From: Romboutsia_C sp015668195
GTDB taxonomy: Bacteria; Bacillota; Clostridia; Peptostreptococcales; Peptostreptococcaceae
DNA length: 64,000 nt
Reading direction: 5' to 3'
Assembly: GCF_015668195.1 (NCBI RefSeq)
Contig: NZ_JADPFC010000002.1
Span: forward strand, 310,001 to 374,000
The translations under genes and the position numbers were made by a program. Shown piece by piece: positions 18,146 to 27,365 of this stretch. Below the pieces are notes generated by a model that saw nothing but the letters and a program-made list of their open reading frames with translations, ran no database searches and was not told the DNA's origin. How positions within the stretch are numbered: position 1 is the stretch's first letter; every line of letters begins with the position of its first letter.

Positions 18146-18913
18146 TTATAGCACATTTTTTAGAAAACTCTTTCTATGTATAGGAGTTATACCATGTTTT
18201 TCTATAGCTTCATAATGTTCTTTTGTTCCATATCCTTTATGCCCTTTAAATCCATATTCAGGATACATTTCATCATACTGATACATTAAATTGTCTCTTG
18301 TGACCTTTGCTAATATACTTGCTGCAGCTATTGATATAGATTTTGAATCTCCTTTTATTATAGGATTTTGAGCAATATCTACTCCTGGTATAGTAGCTGC
18401 ATCTATTAATAGATAGTCTGGACTTTTCTTTAAGCAATTTAAGGCTTTTTTCATAGCCATGTAAGTTGCATTTAGTATATTAAATTCGTCTATCTCTTCA
18501 TTATTCACTATTCCTATACCATAATCTAGAGCTTCCTTTTTTATTATATCAAATAACTCTTCTCTTTTAGCTTCACTTAGCTTCTTAGAATCATTTATTC
18601 CTTCTATCTTAGTTCCTTGCTTAAATACTACAACACTAGCTACTACAGGCCCTGCTAATGGACCACGTCCTGCTTCATCTATACCACCTATATATACATA
18701 CCCTTTTTTATAACCTTCACTCTCAAATTCATTTATTTTTTCTAATCTCTCTTCTTCTCTTCTTATAGCATCTAATTTTTTTGCCATTTTTACAGCTAAA
18801 CTTTGAACTGATTTTCTCTCATCTATTTTCAAAATTTCTATATATTTCATATATTCATCAGTACTTATATTTTCTATTATTTCCTTAATTTCTTTTACAC
18901 TTTTATCTTTCAT
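18146..18913 (-). CDS. rnhB: Ribonuclease HII
   Basis: Removes ribonucleotides from DNA and RNA from hybrids. The catalytic acidic residues lie in GIDEAGRGPLAGPVVA and DSKKLSEAKRE and in LIDAATIP; AASILAKVTRD and GFKGHKGYGTKEH are further family motifs. An N-terminal extension of about 70 residues precedes the catalytic domain, as in the 255-residue Bacillus enzyme, so the length is normal. It lies upstream of the FMN dehydrogenase with a gap of 67 bases. Confidence 0.95.
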   Translation of the reverse strand: MKDKSVKEIKEIIENISTDEYMKYIEILKIDERKSVQSLAVKMAKKLDAIRREEERLEKINEFESEGYKKGYVYIGGIDEAGRGPLAGPVVASVVVFKQGTKIEGINDSKKLSEAKREELFDIIKKEALDYGIGIVNNEEIDEFNILNATYMAMKKALNCLKKSPDYLLIDAATIPGVDIAQNPIIKGDSKSISIAAASILAKVTRDNLMYQYDEMYPEYGFKGHKGYGTKEHYEAIEKHGITPIHRKSFLKNVL

Positions 18914-19050
18914 AAATTTCTCCTTGGATTACTTTATATTGTCTATTTATATATACATAAATAAATGTATATTTTATTTTCTTCTATTAATATATTAACA
19001 TATATTTTATAAACTATAATATAATTCATTGTTTGTATATTTATAAAATA

Positions 19051-19082
19051 AAAAATCGTTGGTAATTAAACCAACGATTTTT
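19051..19082 (-). terminator. Intrinsic terminator after brnQ
   Basis: A perfect 13-bp stem (19051-19063 with 19070-19082) with a 6-base loop and T run lies just after the brnQ stop codon. Confidence 0.88.
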
Positions 19083-19086
19083 TATT

Positions 19087-20388
19087 TTATCCAACTCTAT
19101 TAATATCAGCACTTGATAAATCTTTAGATGATGGTATAAAGTTCCCTACTAATGCTCCTATTAATACTGGAACTATCCAGTTAAATCCTAACGGTGCAAA
19201 AGGTAATTTTGTTACAATTGGTATTGATATTCCCATTGAGTTAGCAACAGTTAATACACTTATAAGTAATGCAGCATATGCAGCACCTTTAAATGCATTA
19301 TCATTTTTAATTCTTTTACCGAATATTGTCATTATAACTAATACAACTGTTGCTGGGTATATCATATCTAATATTGGAGCTGAGAATTGTATTATTGTAC
19401 TTACTCCAAAGTTTGAAACTATTGCACTAAATATACAAACTACTGTAACTATAACTTCATATTTTAATCTTCCATTAGTTATTTTTTCAAAGTATTGAGC
19501 AGTAGCTGATGTAAGACCTATAGCTGTAGTTAAACATGCTAAACCTACTATAAGTGCTAATATTATTTTTCCTGGTTGTCCAAGTAAAGATGCAGTCATC
19601 TCTACTATTAAAGATGTTTGAGATACATCTACTCCATATATTTTAGAAACTGTAGCTCCAAGATATGTTAGTCCTCCATATACTAAACATAGACCTAAAG
19701 CTGCAACCATCCCTGCTTTTAATGTTAACTTAATTTTTTGACTTTCTTCTGTATATCCTTTATTTACAAGAGATCTTATTACAACAGTTGAAAGTGCTAC
19801 TGCACCTAATGCATCCATTGTTTGATATCCTTGCTTAACTCCTTCGGCAAATACCCCATCAATCATAGGAGTTGGATTTATTTCGCCTAATGGAGATATT
19901 ATACCTTTAACTATTAAAACACCTAAAGCTACTAATAATGCTGGTGTTAAAAACTGGCCTATTATGTCTACAACTTTTGATGGCTTTATAGTTAGTACAA
20001 ATGTAATAGCAAAGAATATTACTGAGAATAATACCGGATTAAATCCACTAACTAAAGGTTGAACTCCCATTTCGAAAGTTGTCGCCGCTGTTCTTGGTAT
20101 TGCTAATAATGGTCCAAGACATATCATTATAGCCGAACCTAAAACTATTGCCAATGTTTTTCCTGATCTTCCCAGAACTTTACTTACTTCTCCATTACAC
20201 TTTGCTGATGCTGTTACTGCAAGTAATGCAAGTCCTACATCGGCTAGTATAAATGCTACAAATCCTATTAGCCAACTAGATCCTGATATTACTCCTAAAT
20301 ATGGAGGGAATATTAGGTTTCCTGCTCCAAAGAACATGGCAAATAGTGCAAATCCTACAACTACTACATCTTTAGTTGTTTTGTTCAT
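19087..20388 (-). CDS. brnQ: Branched-chain amino acid transporter BrnQ (LIVCS family)
   Basis: A 433-residue, 12-span membrane carrier that imports Leu, Ile and Val with sodium or protons. The N-terminal FALFAMFFGAGNLIFPPYLG is the family hallmark. It is a single-gene unit: a terminator follows and more than 450 bases of non-coding sequence precede it. A weak CodY-like site lies about 150 bases upstream, fitting usual CodY control of this family. There is no T-box in the upstream region. Confidence 0.95.
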   Translation of the reverse strand: MNKTTKDVVVVGFALFAMFFGAGNLIFPPYLGVISGSSWLIGFVAFILADVGLALLAVTASAKCNGEVSKVLGRSGKTLAIVLGSAIMICLGPLLAIPRTAATTFEMGVQPLVSGFNPVLFSVIFFAITFVLTIKPSKVVDIIGQFLTPALLVALGVLIVKGIISPLGEINPTPMIDGVFAEGVKQGYQTMDALGAVALSTVVIRSLVNKGYTEESQKIKLTLKAGMVAALGLCLVYGGLTYLGATVSKIYGVDVSQTSLIVEMTASLLGQPGKIILALIVGLACLTTAIGLTSATAQYFEKITNGRLKYEVIVTVVCIFSAIVSNFGVSTIIQFSAPILDMIYPATVVLVIMTIFGKRIKNDNAFKGAAYAALLISVLTVANSMGISIPIVTKLPFAPLGFNWIVPVLIGALVGNFIPSSKDLSSADINRVG

Positions 20389-20835
20389 ATTAACGCCCCC
20401 TTAAATTCCTTCGAATTTACATAGATAAGTTTAAATATTAAATTATTTTTATATTAATAAATTATTTAATATTTCGAATTAAGTATAACATCTTTATTTT
20501 CAAAACGTCAACAATATTTAAAATATACTAACTTTTTTAAATATTCTGTATATTTTCATTTTTGCTTTATATTGTATTATTTTTCTACAAATATCTTTCC
20601 CTATTTCATATTTTTTATTACTCTTTTCAATATTTTCAGTATTTTTTTTAATCTTATTTAAATTTTACAATATATGGTTTAATACTGTCAATTCATTTTT
20701 GTTATTTTTCTAACTATTCTATTTTTTACAACTATATTTTAATAACGTTTTCTTACTATTTTCAATAGTTTGAGCATTATTTTATATTTCTAAATTTTTT
20801 TATTATTTTGTATAAAAATATCTAGAAGAATGTAA
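20389..20835. other. Intergenic region upstream of brnQ
   Basis: About 450 bases, very A/T rich, with no open frame that looks coding on either strand. The only element I can point to is the weak CodY-like site at 20540-20554. No T-box, RNA gene or repeat was recognised. Confidence 0.6.
20540..20554. promoter_or_regulatory. Weak CodY-box-like site upstream of brnQ
   Basis: AATATTCTGTATATT matches the CodY consensus AATTTTCTGAAAATT at 12 of 15 positions. In such A/T-rich DNA a match of this quality can arise by chance, so it is only a candidate, supported by the known CodY-BrnQ link. Confidence 0.25.
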
Positions 20836-20865
20836 AAAAAGCATAGATAATTATCTATGCTTTTT
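20836..20865 (-). terminator. Intrinsic terminator after the MATE gene
   Basis: A perfect 30-base palindrome, A-run/GCATAGATAA/TTATCTATGC/T-run, lies just beyond the MATE stop codon and forms a terminator on the minus strand. Confidence 0.85.
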
Positions 20866-20867
20866 CA

Positions 20868-22241
20868 TTAAACTACAGCTTCTTGTTTGTGTACTTTTTC
20901 ATCTTCTTTTTCTGCCTTTAATTCTCTATATAAAACAAATGCTGTTATTGCAGTTGCTAGAAAATCTGCTACTGGTTGAGCATACCAAACCCCATCTAAT
21001 CCAAAGAATTTTGGAAGAATCATAATCATAGGCATAAGTAATATAAATTGTCTAAGTAAACTTAAGAACATTGCTATTTTAGCCTTACCTATAGATTGTA
21101 TATAGTTTGATCCTGTTATAGATATTCCTATTATAGGTATCATTAACAGATATATTTTAGCTCCATTAATTGATACTTCCATAAGCTTAGGATCTTTATT
21201 AAACATTCCTACTATAACATCTGGGATAGTTTGTATTAATATCCATCCTGCAGTTAATATAAATATAGATATTAATGCAGATATCTTAAAAGCTTTATTT
21301 GCTCTTTTATATTTTCTTGCACCAAAATTAAATCCTATTATCGGTTGAGCACCTTGATTAAGACCAAATATTGGCATTAAGAATATCATTGATATAGACG
21401 ATATTGTAGCCATAGCACCTATAGCTAAATCTCCCCCATAAATCTTTAAAGCATTATTTGATATAACTTGAACTAAACTTGTAGCAAGCTGCATAGCAAA
21501 AGGTGCTGATCCTATAGCAAATATTATTTCAACTAAATGTTTATCTAGCTTTAAACTAGACTTATGAAACTTTAGATTAGATTTACCTCTTGCATAATAC
21601 ATAAGACCCCATAAAGCAGTTACTATTTGAGATGTTACTGTGGCAATAGCTGCTCCTTGTATACCTAGTTTAAACCCAAATATTAATACTGCGTCTAAAA
21701 CTATATTTGTCATACATCCTACTATCATTATTAATGCTGCAAGTTTTGGATTTCCATCACCTCTGATGGTATTGTTTAATGTATACGCTAGTACATTAAA
21801 TATAGTACCACCTAAAATTATATATATATATGATTTCGCATAACCAATTGTACTACTACTTGCACCAAATATTCTAAGTATTTGATCTCCAAATACTATG
21901 CCAAATACACTTATTAATAATCCTATTATTATTGATAAAGTTATACTATTTCCTATAATTTTTTCTGCATCTTCTTTTTTCCCTTTACCTAATTTTATAG
22001 ATATATTAGTAGTAGCTCCTATACCTACCAACATTGCAAAAGCTAACATTATAGTCATTATAGGAAGACATACTCCAACACCAGTTATAGCTAATGGTCC
22101 AACACCTGGTATATTACCTATAAATATCCTATCTACTACATTGTAAAGTGCATTTACCATCATACCTATAATAGCTGGAACTGAGTATTTTAATAATAAT
22201 TTACCAATGGACTCTGTTCCTAGTATTTGTTCATTTTTCAT
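20868..22241 (-). CDS. MATE-family multidrug efflux transporter
   Basis: A 457-residue, 12-span exporter that uses a sodium or proton gradient to expel cationic drugs. The two-lobed MATE pattern is clear: PAIIGMMVNALYNVVDRIFIG in the first helix and GLNQGAQPIIGFNFGARKY starting the second half. The C-terminus is a short charged cytosolic tail. TAAAGGAGGG precedes the start. It follows the marR gene by 12 bases and shares its promoter and operators, so its inducer is probably a substrate or a signal sensed by that regulator. Confidence 0.94.
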   Translation of the reverse strand: MKNEQILGTESIGKLLLKYSVPAIIGMMVNALYNVVDRIFIGNIPGVGPLAITGVGVCLPIMTIMLAFAMLVGIGATTNISIKLGKGKKEDAEKIIGNSITLSIIIGLLISVFGIVFGDQILRIFGASSSTIGYAKSYIYIILGGTIFNVLAYTLNNTIRGDGNPKLAALIMIVGCMTNIVLDAVLIFGFKLGIQGAAIATVTSQIVTALWGLMYYARGKSNLKFHKSSLKLDKHLVEIIFAIGSAPFAMQLATSLVQVISNNALKIYGGDLAIGAMATISSISMIFLMPIFGLNQGAQPIIGFNFGARKYKRANKAFKISALISIFILTAGWILIQTIPDVIVGMFNKDPKLMEVSINGAKIYLLMIPIIGISITGSNYIQSIGKAKIAMFLSLLRQFILLMPMIMILPKFFGLDGVWYAQPVADFLATAITAFVLYRELKAEKEDEKVHKQEAVV

Positions 22242-22253
22242 AATTTCCCTCCT

Positions 22254-22673
22254 TTATATTGCACTACATATTCTTTTTAATAATATAATTATATTTTCTA
22301 ATTCTTCTTTGTCTAAGTTAGACGTTATAACCTCTTCCCAACTAGACATTATTGCATAAATATCATTTTTTAAGTCTTTGCTCTTATCTGTTAAGTAAAC
22401 CTTATAGGCTCTTTTATCATCTATGTTCTTTTCTCTTATTAAAAAACCTTGTTCTTCTAGCTTTTTTATAGCTCTTGCAGTAGTTCCTTTATCTATATTT
22501 AACACATCTGATAGTTCTTCCTGATTTCTACCATCCTCTCTATAAAGTTCTAATAAAAACATAACTTGACCAGAACCTATTCCTAACTCATTCAATCCCT
22601 TTGATATAAATGAATTACCTTTTCTATATATTTGAGATATATATCTACCTATATATTCTCGTTTTTTACCCAA
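22254..22673 (-). CDS. MarR-family repressor of the MATE operon
   Basis: A winged-helix regulator of 140 residues. The recognition part reads NQEELSDVLNIDKGTTARAI followed by KKLEEQGFLIRE and the wing DDKRAYKVYLTDKS, all typical of MarR. I choose the TTG at 22673 because AGGTGG lies seven bases before it. The frame is open upstream to 22808, but that part covers the promoter and two operators and reads unlike MarR. It is the first gene of a two-gene operon with the MATE pump, and probably represses it and itself. Confidence 0.92.
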   Translation of the reverse strand: MGKKREYIGRYISQIYRKGNSFISKGLNELGIGSGQVMFLLELYREDGRNQEELSDVLNIDKGTTARAIKKLEEQGFLIREKNIDDKRAYKVYLTDKSKDLKNDIYAIMSSWEEVITSNLDKEELENIIILLKRICSAI

Positions 22674-22708
22674 AAAATCACCACCTAAATATAACACATA
22701 TTTTAGAG

Positions 22709-22726
22709 TAGTTGCATAGACAACTA
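22709..22726. promoter_or_regulatory. MarR operator, proximal copy
   Basis: The perfect 6-base dyad TAGTTG-N6-CAACTA lies over the predicted transcription start of the marR-MATE operon. The same dyad occurs again at 22745-22762, exactly 36 bases away centre to centre. Confidence 0.75.
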
Positions 22727-22730
22727 TATT

Positions 22731-22759
22731 AGTATAGCTCATTTTAGTTGTTATTGCAA
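22731..22759 (-). promoter_or_regulatory. Promoter of the marR-MATE operon
   Basis: A -35 TTGCAA at 22759-22754 and a -10 TATACT at 22736-22731 are 17 bases apart. The -35 lies within the distal MarR operator and the start site lies within the proximal one. Confidence 0.65.
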
Positions 22760-22762
22760 CTA
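22745..22762. promoter_or_regulatory. MarR operator, distal copy
   Basis: Second TAGTTG-N6-CAACTA dyad, covering the predicted -35 element. Occupation of this site or of the proximal site would block RNA polymerase. Confidence 0.75.
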
Positions 22763-22869
22763 TTTTATTATGTATTTTTTTAACTTTGATTGCAATTAAA
22801 AATACCACTATTTATAATTATTTTTATGTTAAATTATCACATAGTTCTTTAATATAGCCTAATTAAAAT

Positions 22870-22907
22870 AAAAAGTTGCTCCTTTAAATTTAAGGGAGCA
22901 ACTTTTT
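22870..22907 (-). terminator. Intrinsic terminator after the chemotaxis receptor gene
   Basis: The 13-bp arms (22870-22882 with 22895-22907) form a stem that can extend inward, followed by a T run. It lies 69 bases after the receptor stop codon. Confidence 0.85.
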
Positions 22908-22975
22908 ATTTAAGCAAATATTTTAAGCTTCTATTTTATATTATATAAAATATTAAATGTCCTATGATTTATTGA

Positions 22976-25048
22976 TTAAAATTCTTCATTATTAAATGAT
23001 ATTTTTCCGTCAAAGTACTTATTTTCTTCATCTTTTAAATTAAATTTACCTATAAGTTCCTTTAACATTTGAGCTTGTGCAGATAATTCTTCACTTGCAG
23101 CAGCGCTTTCTTCAGCAGTTGCTGAGTTAGTTTGTACAACTACAGATATTTGTTCAACACCAACATTTACTTGACTTATATGATTAGCTTGTTCATTACT
23201 TACATCTGCTATATACTGTATAACCTTTGCTGAGTTTTTAGCACCTTCAACTACTGCTTCAAGAGATTTAGCAGTATCCGAAACTATTATAGTCCCCTTT
23301 TCTATAGCTTTAAGTGATTTTTCAATTAATTCTGCTGTATCTTTTGCACTTTGTGCAGATTTAGCAGCAAGATTTCTAACTTCATCTGCGACTACAGCAA
23401 ATCCTTTACCCGCTTCTCCAGCACGTGCTGCTTCTACTGCTGCATTAAGTGCTAATATATTTGTTTGGAATGCTATATCATCAATATTTTTGATTATATT
23501 TCCTATTTCATTTGATGTAGTATTTATATCATCCATTGCAGTAATCATTTCTTTCATTTGTTCTTTACTTTTATCTGTTGCCTTACTTGCTTCTAGAGAT
23601 ATATCTTTTGCTCTTAATGCCTGTTTTGCTGTTTCTTTTATTTGTGATGAAACTTCATTTATAGTTGCTGAAAGTTCTTCAATTGAGCTTGCTTGTTCTG
23701 TAGTACCTTGAGAAAGTACTTGTGCTCCTTCTGATAATTGATAAGAACTAACTGACACTTGTTCGCCAGCTTCATTTATTTGTATTAAAGTGTTGTTTAA
23801 GTCATATACTATTTTATTTAAAGCTATTAATATAGGCTCAAAGTCCTTTACAAATAGACTTTTGTATTCTTCGCTATCTACATGAATATCTAAATTACCA
23901 TCACTAACTTCTGTTAATATATATGTTAAAGCATTTATCATACTTCTAAAATCATTAACTATTTTATATGTAGCATCTGCTACTAGACCTATCTCATTGT
24001 CTTCATCTATAACTGGCACTTCTGAGTTTAGATCTCCTTGAGCTAACTTATTTAATCTTTCACTACATTCTTTTAATGGATTTCCTATTTTTTTAGAGAA
24101 CCTTATAGCCACAAATATAGCTAAAACTGTAACTACTACAGTCAATATTCCTGTATATATGATTGATTTGTACATCTCACCAAGGAAATCACTTTTGTTT
24201 ACCATTATACCCATACCCCACCCATTACTATTTTTTACTGGGGCATATCCTAAAATCCAATCTTCACCATTTAAATTTGCATCAGAAAATCCTGTTTCTC
24301 CTGAGATAAGCTTTTTATCTGCTTGTGCAAAAGGTTTTAAACTTTCATTGCTTTCTGCTTCCTTTATAGTATTTTTTACATTGACTAAACTTGCATCTCT
24401 ATGAGCAATCGTAGTCCCTTGATTATCTACAAGATAAGCATAACTATTTTCACTTATATCTATACCTCTAACTATATCATTTAAATAATCTTTATCTAAA
24501 TCAAAAGTTACGACTCCCACAACTTTACTATTTTCTACTCCATTTTCCCAAATAGGTGCTGAAACTACTAGTATATTCTCTCCTGTTACCTTACTAAGAA
24601 CTGGACTACCTAAATATGCCTTACCATTTATAGAAGCTTTAAAGTAATCTCTGTCAGAGTAATCGTTTCCACTAAAAATATCTTTTCCATTTGTATCTAT
24701 TATTTGACCCACTTTCATTCCATATAATTTTTCTTGTCTCTCTATAATACTTTCTTTTTCTTCCTTACTTACTTTTGGGTCTGAAATTTCCTTAATAATA
24801 CCCGTTTGAACTGTTGCATTTTTTATATTTGTAATTTTTTGAGTTGCAGTTTGTGCTGCTTGCTTAGTAGTTTCTACTATGGTTTTTGACAATACGCTGT
24901 TAGCACTTTTATAATTTAAGTAACTTGTAACAGTACCTAAAATTAAACAACTTATAACTGAAAAACATACTATTATCAAAGTCAGTTGAGTTTTTATACT
25001 TTTGCTTTTACTTTTACCTTTTATCTTATGCCATAATTTAGTTTCCAT
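22976..25048 (-). CDS. Methyl-accepting chemotaxis protein with dCache-type sensor
   Basis: A 690-residue receptor. The first membrane span is at about 20-45, followed by an extracellular sensor of about 250 residues with a double-Cache look ([37 protein letters not shown]), then a second span at about 297-317 and a HAMP linker. The cytoplasmic signalling domain contains the invariant tip [20 protein letters not shown] and [14 protein letters not shown]. The ligand is unknown; dCache domains often bind amino acids. No other chemotaxis gene is near. It begins GGAGGAAAGTAATTAATG. Confidence 0.95.
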   Translation of the reverse strand: METKLWHKIKGKSKSKSIKTQLTLIIVCFSVISCLILGTVTSYLNYKSANSVLSKTIVETTKQAAQTATQKITNIKNATVQTGIIKEISDPKVSKEEKESIIERQEKLYGMKVGQIIDTNGKDIFSGNDYSDRDYFKASINGKAYLGSPVLSKVTGENILVVSAPIWENGVENSKVVGVVTFDLDKDYLNDIVRGIDISENSYAYLVDNQGTTIAHRDASLVNVKNTIKEAESNESLKPFAQADKKLISGETGFSDANLNGEDWILGYAPVKNSNGWGMGIMVNKSDFLGEMYKSIIYTGILTVVVTVLAIFVAIRFSKKIGNPLKECSERLNKLAQGDLNSEVPVIDEDNEIGLVADATYKIVNDFRSMINALTYILTEVSDGNLDIHVDSEEYKSLFVKDFEPILIALNKIVYDLNNTLIQINEAGEQVSVSSYQLSEGAQVLSQGTTEQASSIEELSATINEVSSQIKETAKQALRAKDISLEASKATDKSKEQMKEMITAMDDINTTSNEIGNIIKNIDDIAFQTNILALNAAVEAARAGEAGKGFAVVADEVRNLAAKSAQSAKDTAELIEKSLKAIEKGTIIVSDTAKSLEAVVEGAKNSAKVIQYIADVSNEQANHISQVNVGVEQISVVVQTNSATAEESAAASEELSAQAQMLKELIGKFNLKDEENKYFDGKISFNNEEF

Positions 25049-25551
25049 TAATTACTTTCCTCCTCTTGTCACACTTATTTTCATACATTCTTCTCATTAA
25101 ATAATCCTGCATTATAAATCATTAGATTTTAGATATACTCATTCCAAATAATTTATTCACCTCAAACCTTCCATATTAAAATTCACTCTCATTAAATCAT
25201 TTAAGATTTGTTGATTTTGTTTTGTGCTAAACCTTACAATATAATTTCCATATTATGGTTAATATACGGACATTTCTATGATTTATTTAGACTTATTAAT
25301 GACTATTTCTACTACAAAAATTTAAAACATACCTTATAATTACATGTACAGCTTTCCTAGTACTATATAAAGTATAATCAAAGCTTATAGGTAAAATTTA
25401 AAGGGGTAAACAAATATGGTGGTAAGAGTAAATAAAAATTCGCTTCGCTCATTTTGTATAATTTAAATTTATAGGTGGGTAAATTTATAGAAATTAAAAA
25501 GAAATTGTTAATAAGTTTTAAACTACATAAAGCAAAAATATATCTCTATCA
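25049..25551. other. Non-coding region upstream of the chemotaxis receptor
   Basis: About 500 bases with no convincing gene. It holds a very weak motility-sigma-like motif (TAAA at 25289-25286, 15 bases, then TCCGTATA at 25270-25263) and a second copy of the GC-richer motif seen before alaS (25436-25454). I looked for a cyclic-di-GMP riboswitch and did not find one. Confidence 0.5.
25436..25454 (-). repeat. Second copy of the short motif seen upstream of alaS
   Basis: AAATTCGCTTCGCTCATTT matches 2438-2456 at 18 of 19 bases, in the same orientation. It is conspicuous because both surroundings are very A/T rich. It may be the remnant of a dispersed element. Confidence 0.35.
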
Positions 25552-25647
25552 ATGGATAAGCTTAAAGTAAATTTAACAGAAGAGTAAATAGAAACAGCTA
25601 TGTATATAATAGTCCTTAAAAATATATTAGATATTAAAACAAGGTAG
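25552..25647 (+). pseudogene. Possible remnant of a small gene with an in-frame stop
   Basis: The frame reads MDKLKVNLTEE, then TAA, then IETAMYIIVLKNILDIKTR, then TAG. A single C-to-T change (CAA to TAA) would explain the internal stop and give an ordinary-looking 31-residue peptide. The 3' end runs into the rbgA terminator, which argues against a functional gene. I cannot assign a family. Confidence 0.2.
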
Positions 25648-25669
25648 AGCTTTTACTCTACCTTGTTTT
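25636..25669 (-). terminator. Intrinsic terminator after rbgA
   Basis: A perfect 14-bp stem (25636-25649 with 25656-25669) with a 6-base loop, 39 bases after the rbgA stop codon. Confidence 0.85.
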
Positions 25670-25707
25670 AATTAAGTATACTAATCACGAAATTGTCTAA
25701 CAGAACC

Positions 25708-26622
25708 TTAATTTTTTATATCTTCTGGAACTTCTAATGTTATTTTTCCTATTTTACCATCTCTAAATTCATTTAATACAGTAGTTGCTATACGAGTATA
25801 ATCTAACTCTTTTCTTCCTGTTACAAATCCTCTTTTACGCCCTATCATATCCATAGTTTCTATATCGCTATTACCTAATTCCTCTAGCTTATATCTAGCT
25901 TTTAATTTTTCTGGCTCTATATCCATAAGCTTTCCTATAAGTCTTAAAGCAAGTGTATCAATATCTAGTATTTCATCTTTTATAGCTCTACAAAACGCTA
26001 AATTAAGAGCTACATCTTGATCTTCAAATTTAGGCCAAAGTATACCTGGAGTATCTAATAATTCTAAGTTTCCTTTTAATCTTACCCATTGTTTACCTTT
26101 AGTAACCCCTGGCTTATCTCCTGTCACTGCACTTTTTCTACCTGTTAATTTATTTATTATAGAGGATTTACCTACATTTGGTACTCCAACTATCATTATT
26201 CTTATAGGTCTTTCTTTTCTACCTTTTTCTTTTAATGCATCCATCTTATCTTTAGTTGCATTTTTACACTCATCTATTAGTTTATTAAGACCCATACCTT
26301 TAATAGTATCTATTGGTATAGCTTTTATACCTTTTTCTTTATAGTATTTTATCCATCTATCAAGCTTTGCTCTATCTGCTAAGTCACTTTTATTTAATAT
26401 AACAACTCTTGGCTTATTTCCTGCAAGTTTGTCTATATCTGGATTTTTACTACTAAATGGTATTCTAGCATCTAAAAGTTCTACTACAACATCTACTAAC
26501 TTTAAATTATCTCTAACTAAGTCCTTAGTTTTTTTCATGTGTCCTGGATACCAGTTTATATGTAAATTATCGTCTCTTAGATATTCATCATAATCGACTC
26601 TCATTTTATCTCCTCTTGCCAT
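25708..26622 (-). CDS. rbgA: Ribosome biogenesis GTPase RbgA (YlqF)
   Basis: A circularly permuted GTPase needed for late 50S subunit assembly. The order of motifs is permuted: NKSD (G4) comes first, at about residue 75, then GVPNVGKSS (G1), TKGKQW (G2 region) and DTPG (G3). The N-terminal INWYPGHMKKTKD is the family signature and the C-terminal helical domain is present. The start at 26622 follows TAAAGGAG; an upstream in-frame ATG lacks such a site. The length of 304 residues is typical. It lies downstream of rplS but is separated by a terminator. Confidence 0.95.
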   Translation of the reverse strand: MARGDKMRVDYDEYLRDDNLHINWYPGHMKKTKDLVRDNLKLVDVVVELLDARIPFSSKNPDIDKLAGNKPRVVILNKSDLADRAKLDRWIKYYKEKGIKAIPIDTIKGMGLNKLIDECKNATKDKMDALKEKGRKERPIRIMIVGVPNVGKSSIINKLTGRKSAVTGDKPGVTKGKQWVRLKGNLELLDTPGILWPKFEDQDVALNLAFCRAIKDEILDIDTLALRLIGKLMDIEPEKLKARYKLEELGNSDIETMDMIGRKRGFVTGRKELDYTRIATTVLNEFRDGKIGKITLEVPEDIKN

Positions 26623-26877
26623 TATTAACACTCCTTTATACATTGATTCGCTCATTTTATTTCAACTTATCTATTATACCATAATATTTTTTTATTTGCT
26701 TGTCTAATATTTGATACTACATTACTTCTATTATAACTAGAACATATATTTTTTAAACCTCTTTATATATATAGAAAAAACTAACATATTATATTTCTGC
26801 ATACTTCAGCATAAACCTCATGTGAAAAATCTATAGATATTTCTATAGTGCCTTGTATAATAATATTTTATATATAA

Positions 26878-26904
26878 AAAAAGGACTGTAAATCAGTCCT
26901 TTTT
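26878..26904 (-). terminator. Intrinsic terminator after rplS
   Basis: A perfect 11-bp stem (26878-26888 with 26894-26904), 5-base loop and T run, just after the rplS stop codon. Confidence 0.9.
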
Positions 26905-26922
26905 ATCTATAGTAAAGTTTAA

Positions 26923-27267
26923 TTATCTAGCTTCTTTTATCTTAGCAGCTTTACCTACTCTACCTCTTAAGTAGTTTAACTTAGCTCTTCTTACTTTACC
27001 TTTTCTAGTTACTTCTATCTTTTCTATTCTTGGAGTGTGAACTGGGAAAGTTCTTTCTACACCAACGTTGAAAGATATTTTTCTAACAGTGAAAGTTTCT
27101 TTTATTCCTCCACCTTGTCTTTTTAATACTACACCTTCAAATACTTGTATTCTTTCTCTTTTTCCTTCAACTATTTTAACGTGTACTCTTACTGTGTCCC
27201 CAGGTCCAAAGTTAGGAACTTCTTTCTTTAATTGTTCTTGCTCTAATGATCTTAATATTTCGTTCAT
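26923..27267 (-). CDS. rplS: 50S ribosomal protein L19
   Basis: A 114-residue ribosomal protein that lies at the 30S-50S interface. [20 protein letters not shown] and [20 protein letters not shown] are highly conserved L19 segments. It is the last gene of rimM-trmD-rplS. A structured leader, probably the L19 autoregulatory RNA, lies before it. Downstream is a strong terminator. Confidence 0.98.
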   Translation of the reverse strand: MNEILRSLEQEQLKKEVPNFGPGDTVRVHVKIVEGKRERIQVFEGVVLKRQGGGIKETFTVRKISFNVGVERTFPVHTPRIEKIEVTRKGKVRRAKLNYLRGRVGKAAKIKEAR

Positions 27268-27287
27268 TTTTTCCTCCTGATATCATA

Positions 27288-27326
27288 GACATTCTTAATT
27301 ACTGACCAACGTAACAGAGGAATGCC
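27288..27326 (-). promoter_or_regulatory. Candidate L19 leader RNA
   Basis: The trmD-rplS gap can form a closing helix GGCAUUC/GAAUGUC (27326-27320 with 27294-27288) around an inner hairpin GUUAC/GUAAU, ending about 20 bases before the rplS start. Firmicute rplS genes often have such a leader, thought to bind L19 for feedback control. The pairing is seen directly; the identity is inferred. Confidence 0.55.
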
Positions 27327-27365
27327 CGTTTTTTTCAACATTTAAAATTATACTATACTTTAAAC

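Noticed and set aside
20389..20835. T-box or other amino-acid riboswitch upstream of brnQ
   Set aside because: No T-box sequence (GGTGGTACC) or structured GC-rich core is present.
22674..22808. Longer N-terminus of the MarR protein
   Set aside because: The additional codons cover the promoter and both operators; a TTG with a good ribosome site gives a normal-length MarR protein.
25263..25289. Possible motility sigma (SigD) promoter for the chemotaxis receptor
   Set aside because: The spacing is right, but the -10 matches the consensus at only about half of the positions and it lies more than 200 bases before the gene.
25049..25400. Cyclic-di-GMP riboswitch in front of the chemotaxis receptor
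   Set aside because: Expected conserved core sequences were not found on the minus strand.
25416..25466. Small plus-strand frame MVVRVNKNSLRSFCII preceded by AAAGGGG
   Set aside because: Only 16 codons, overlaps the short repeat motif, and has no recognisable features; chance seems more likely than a gene.
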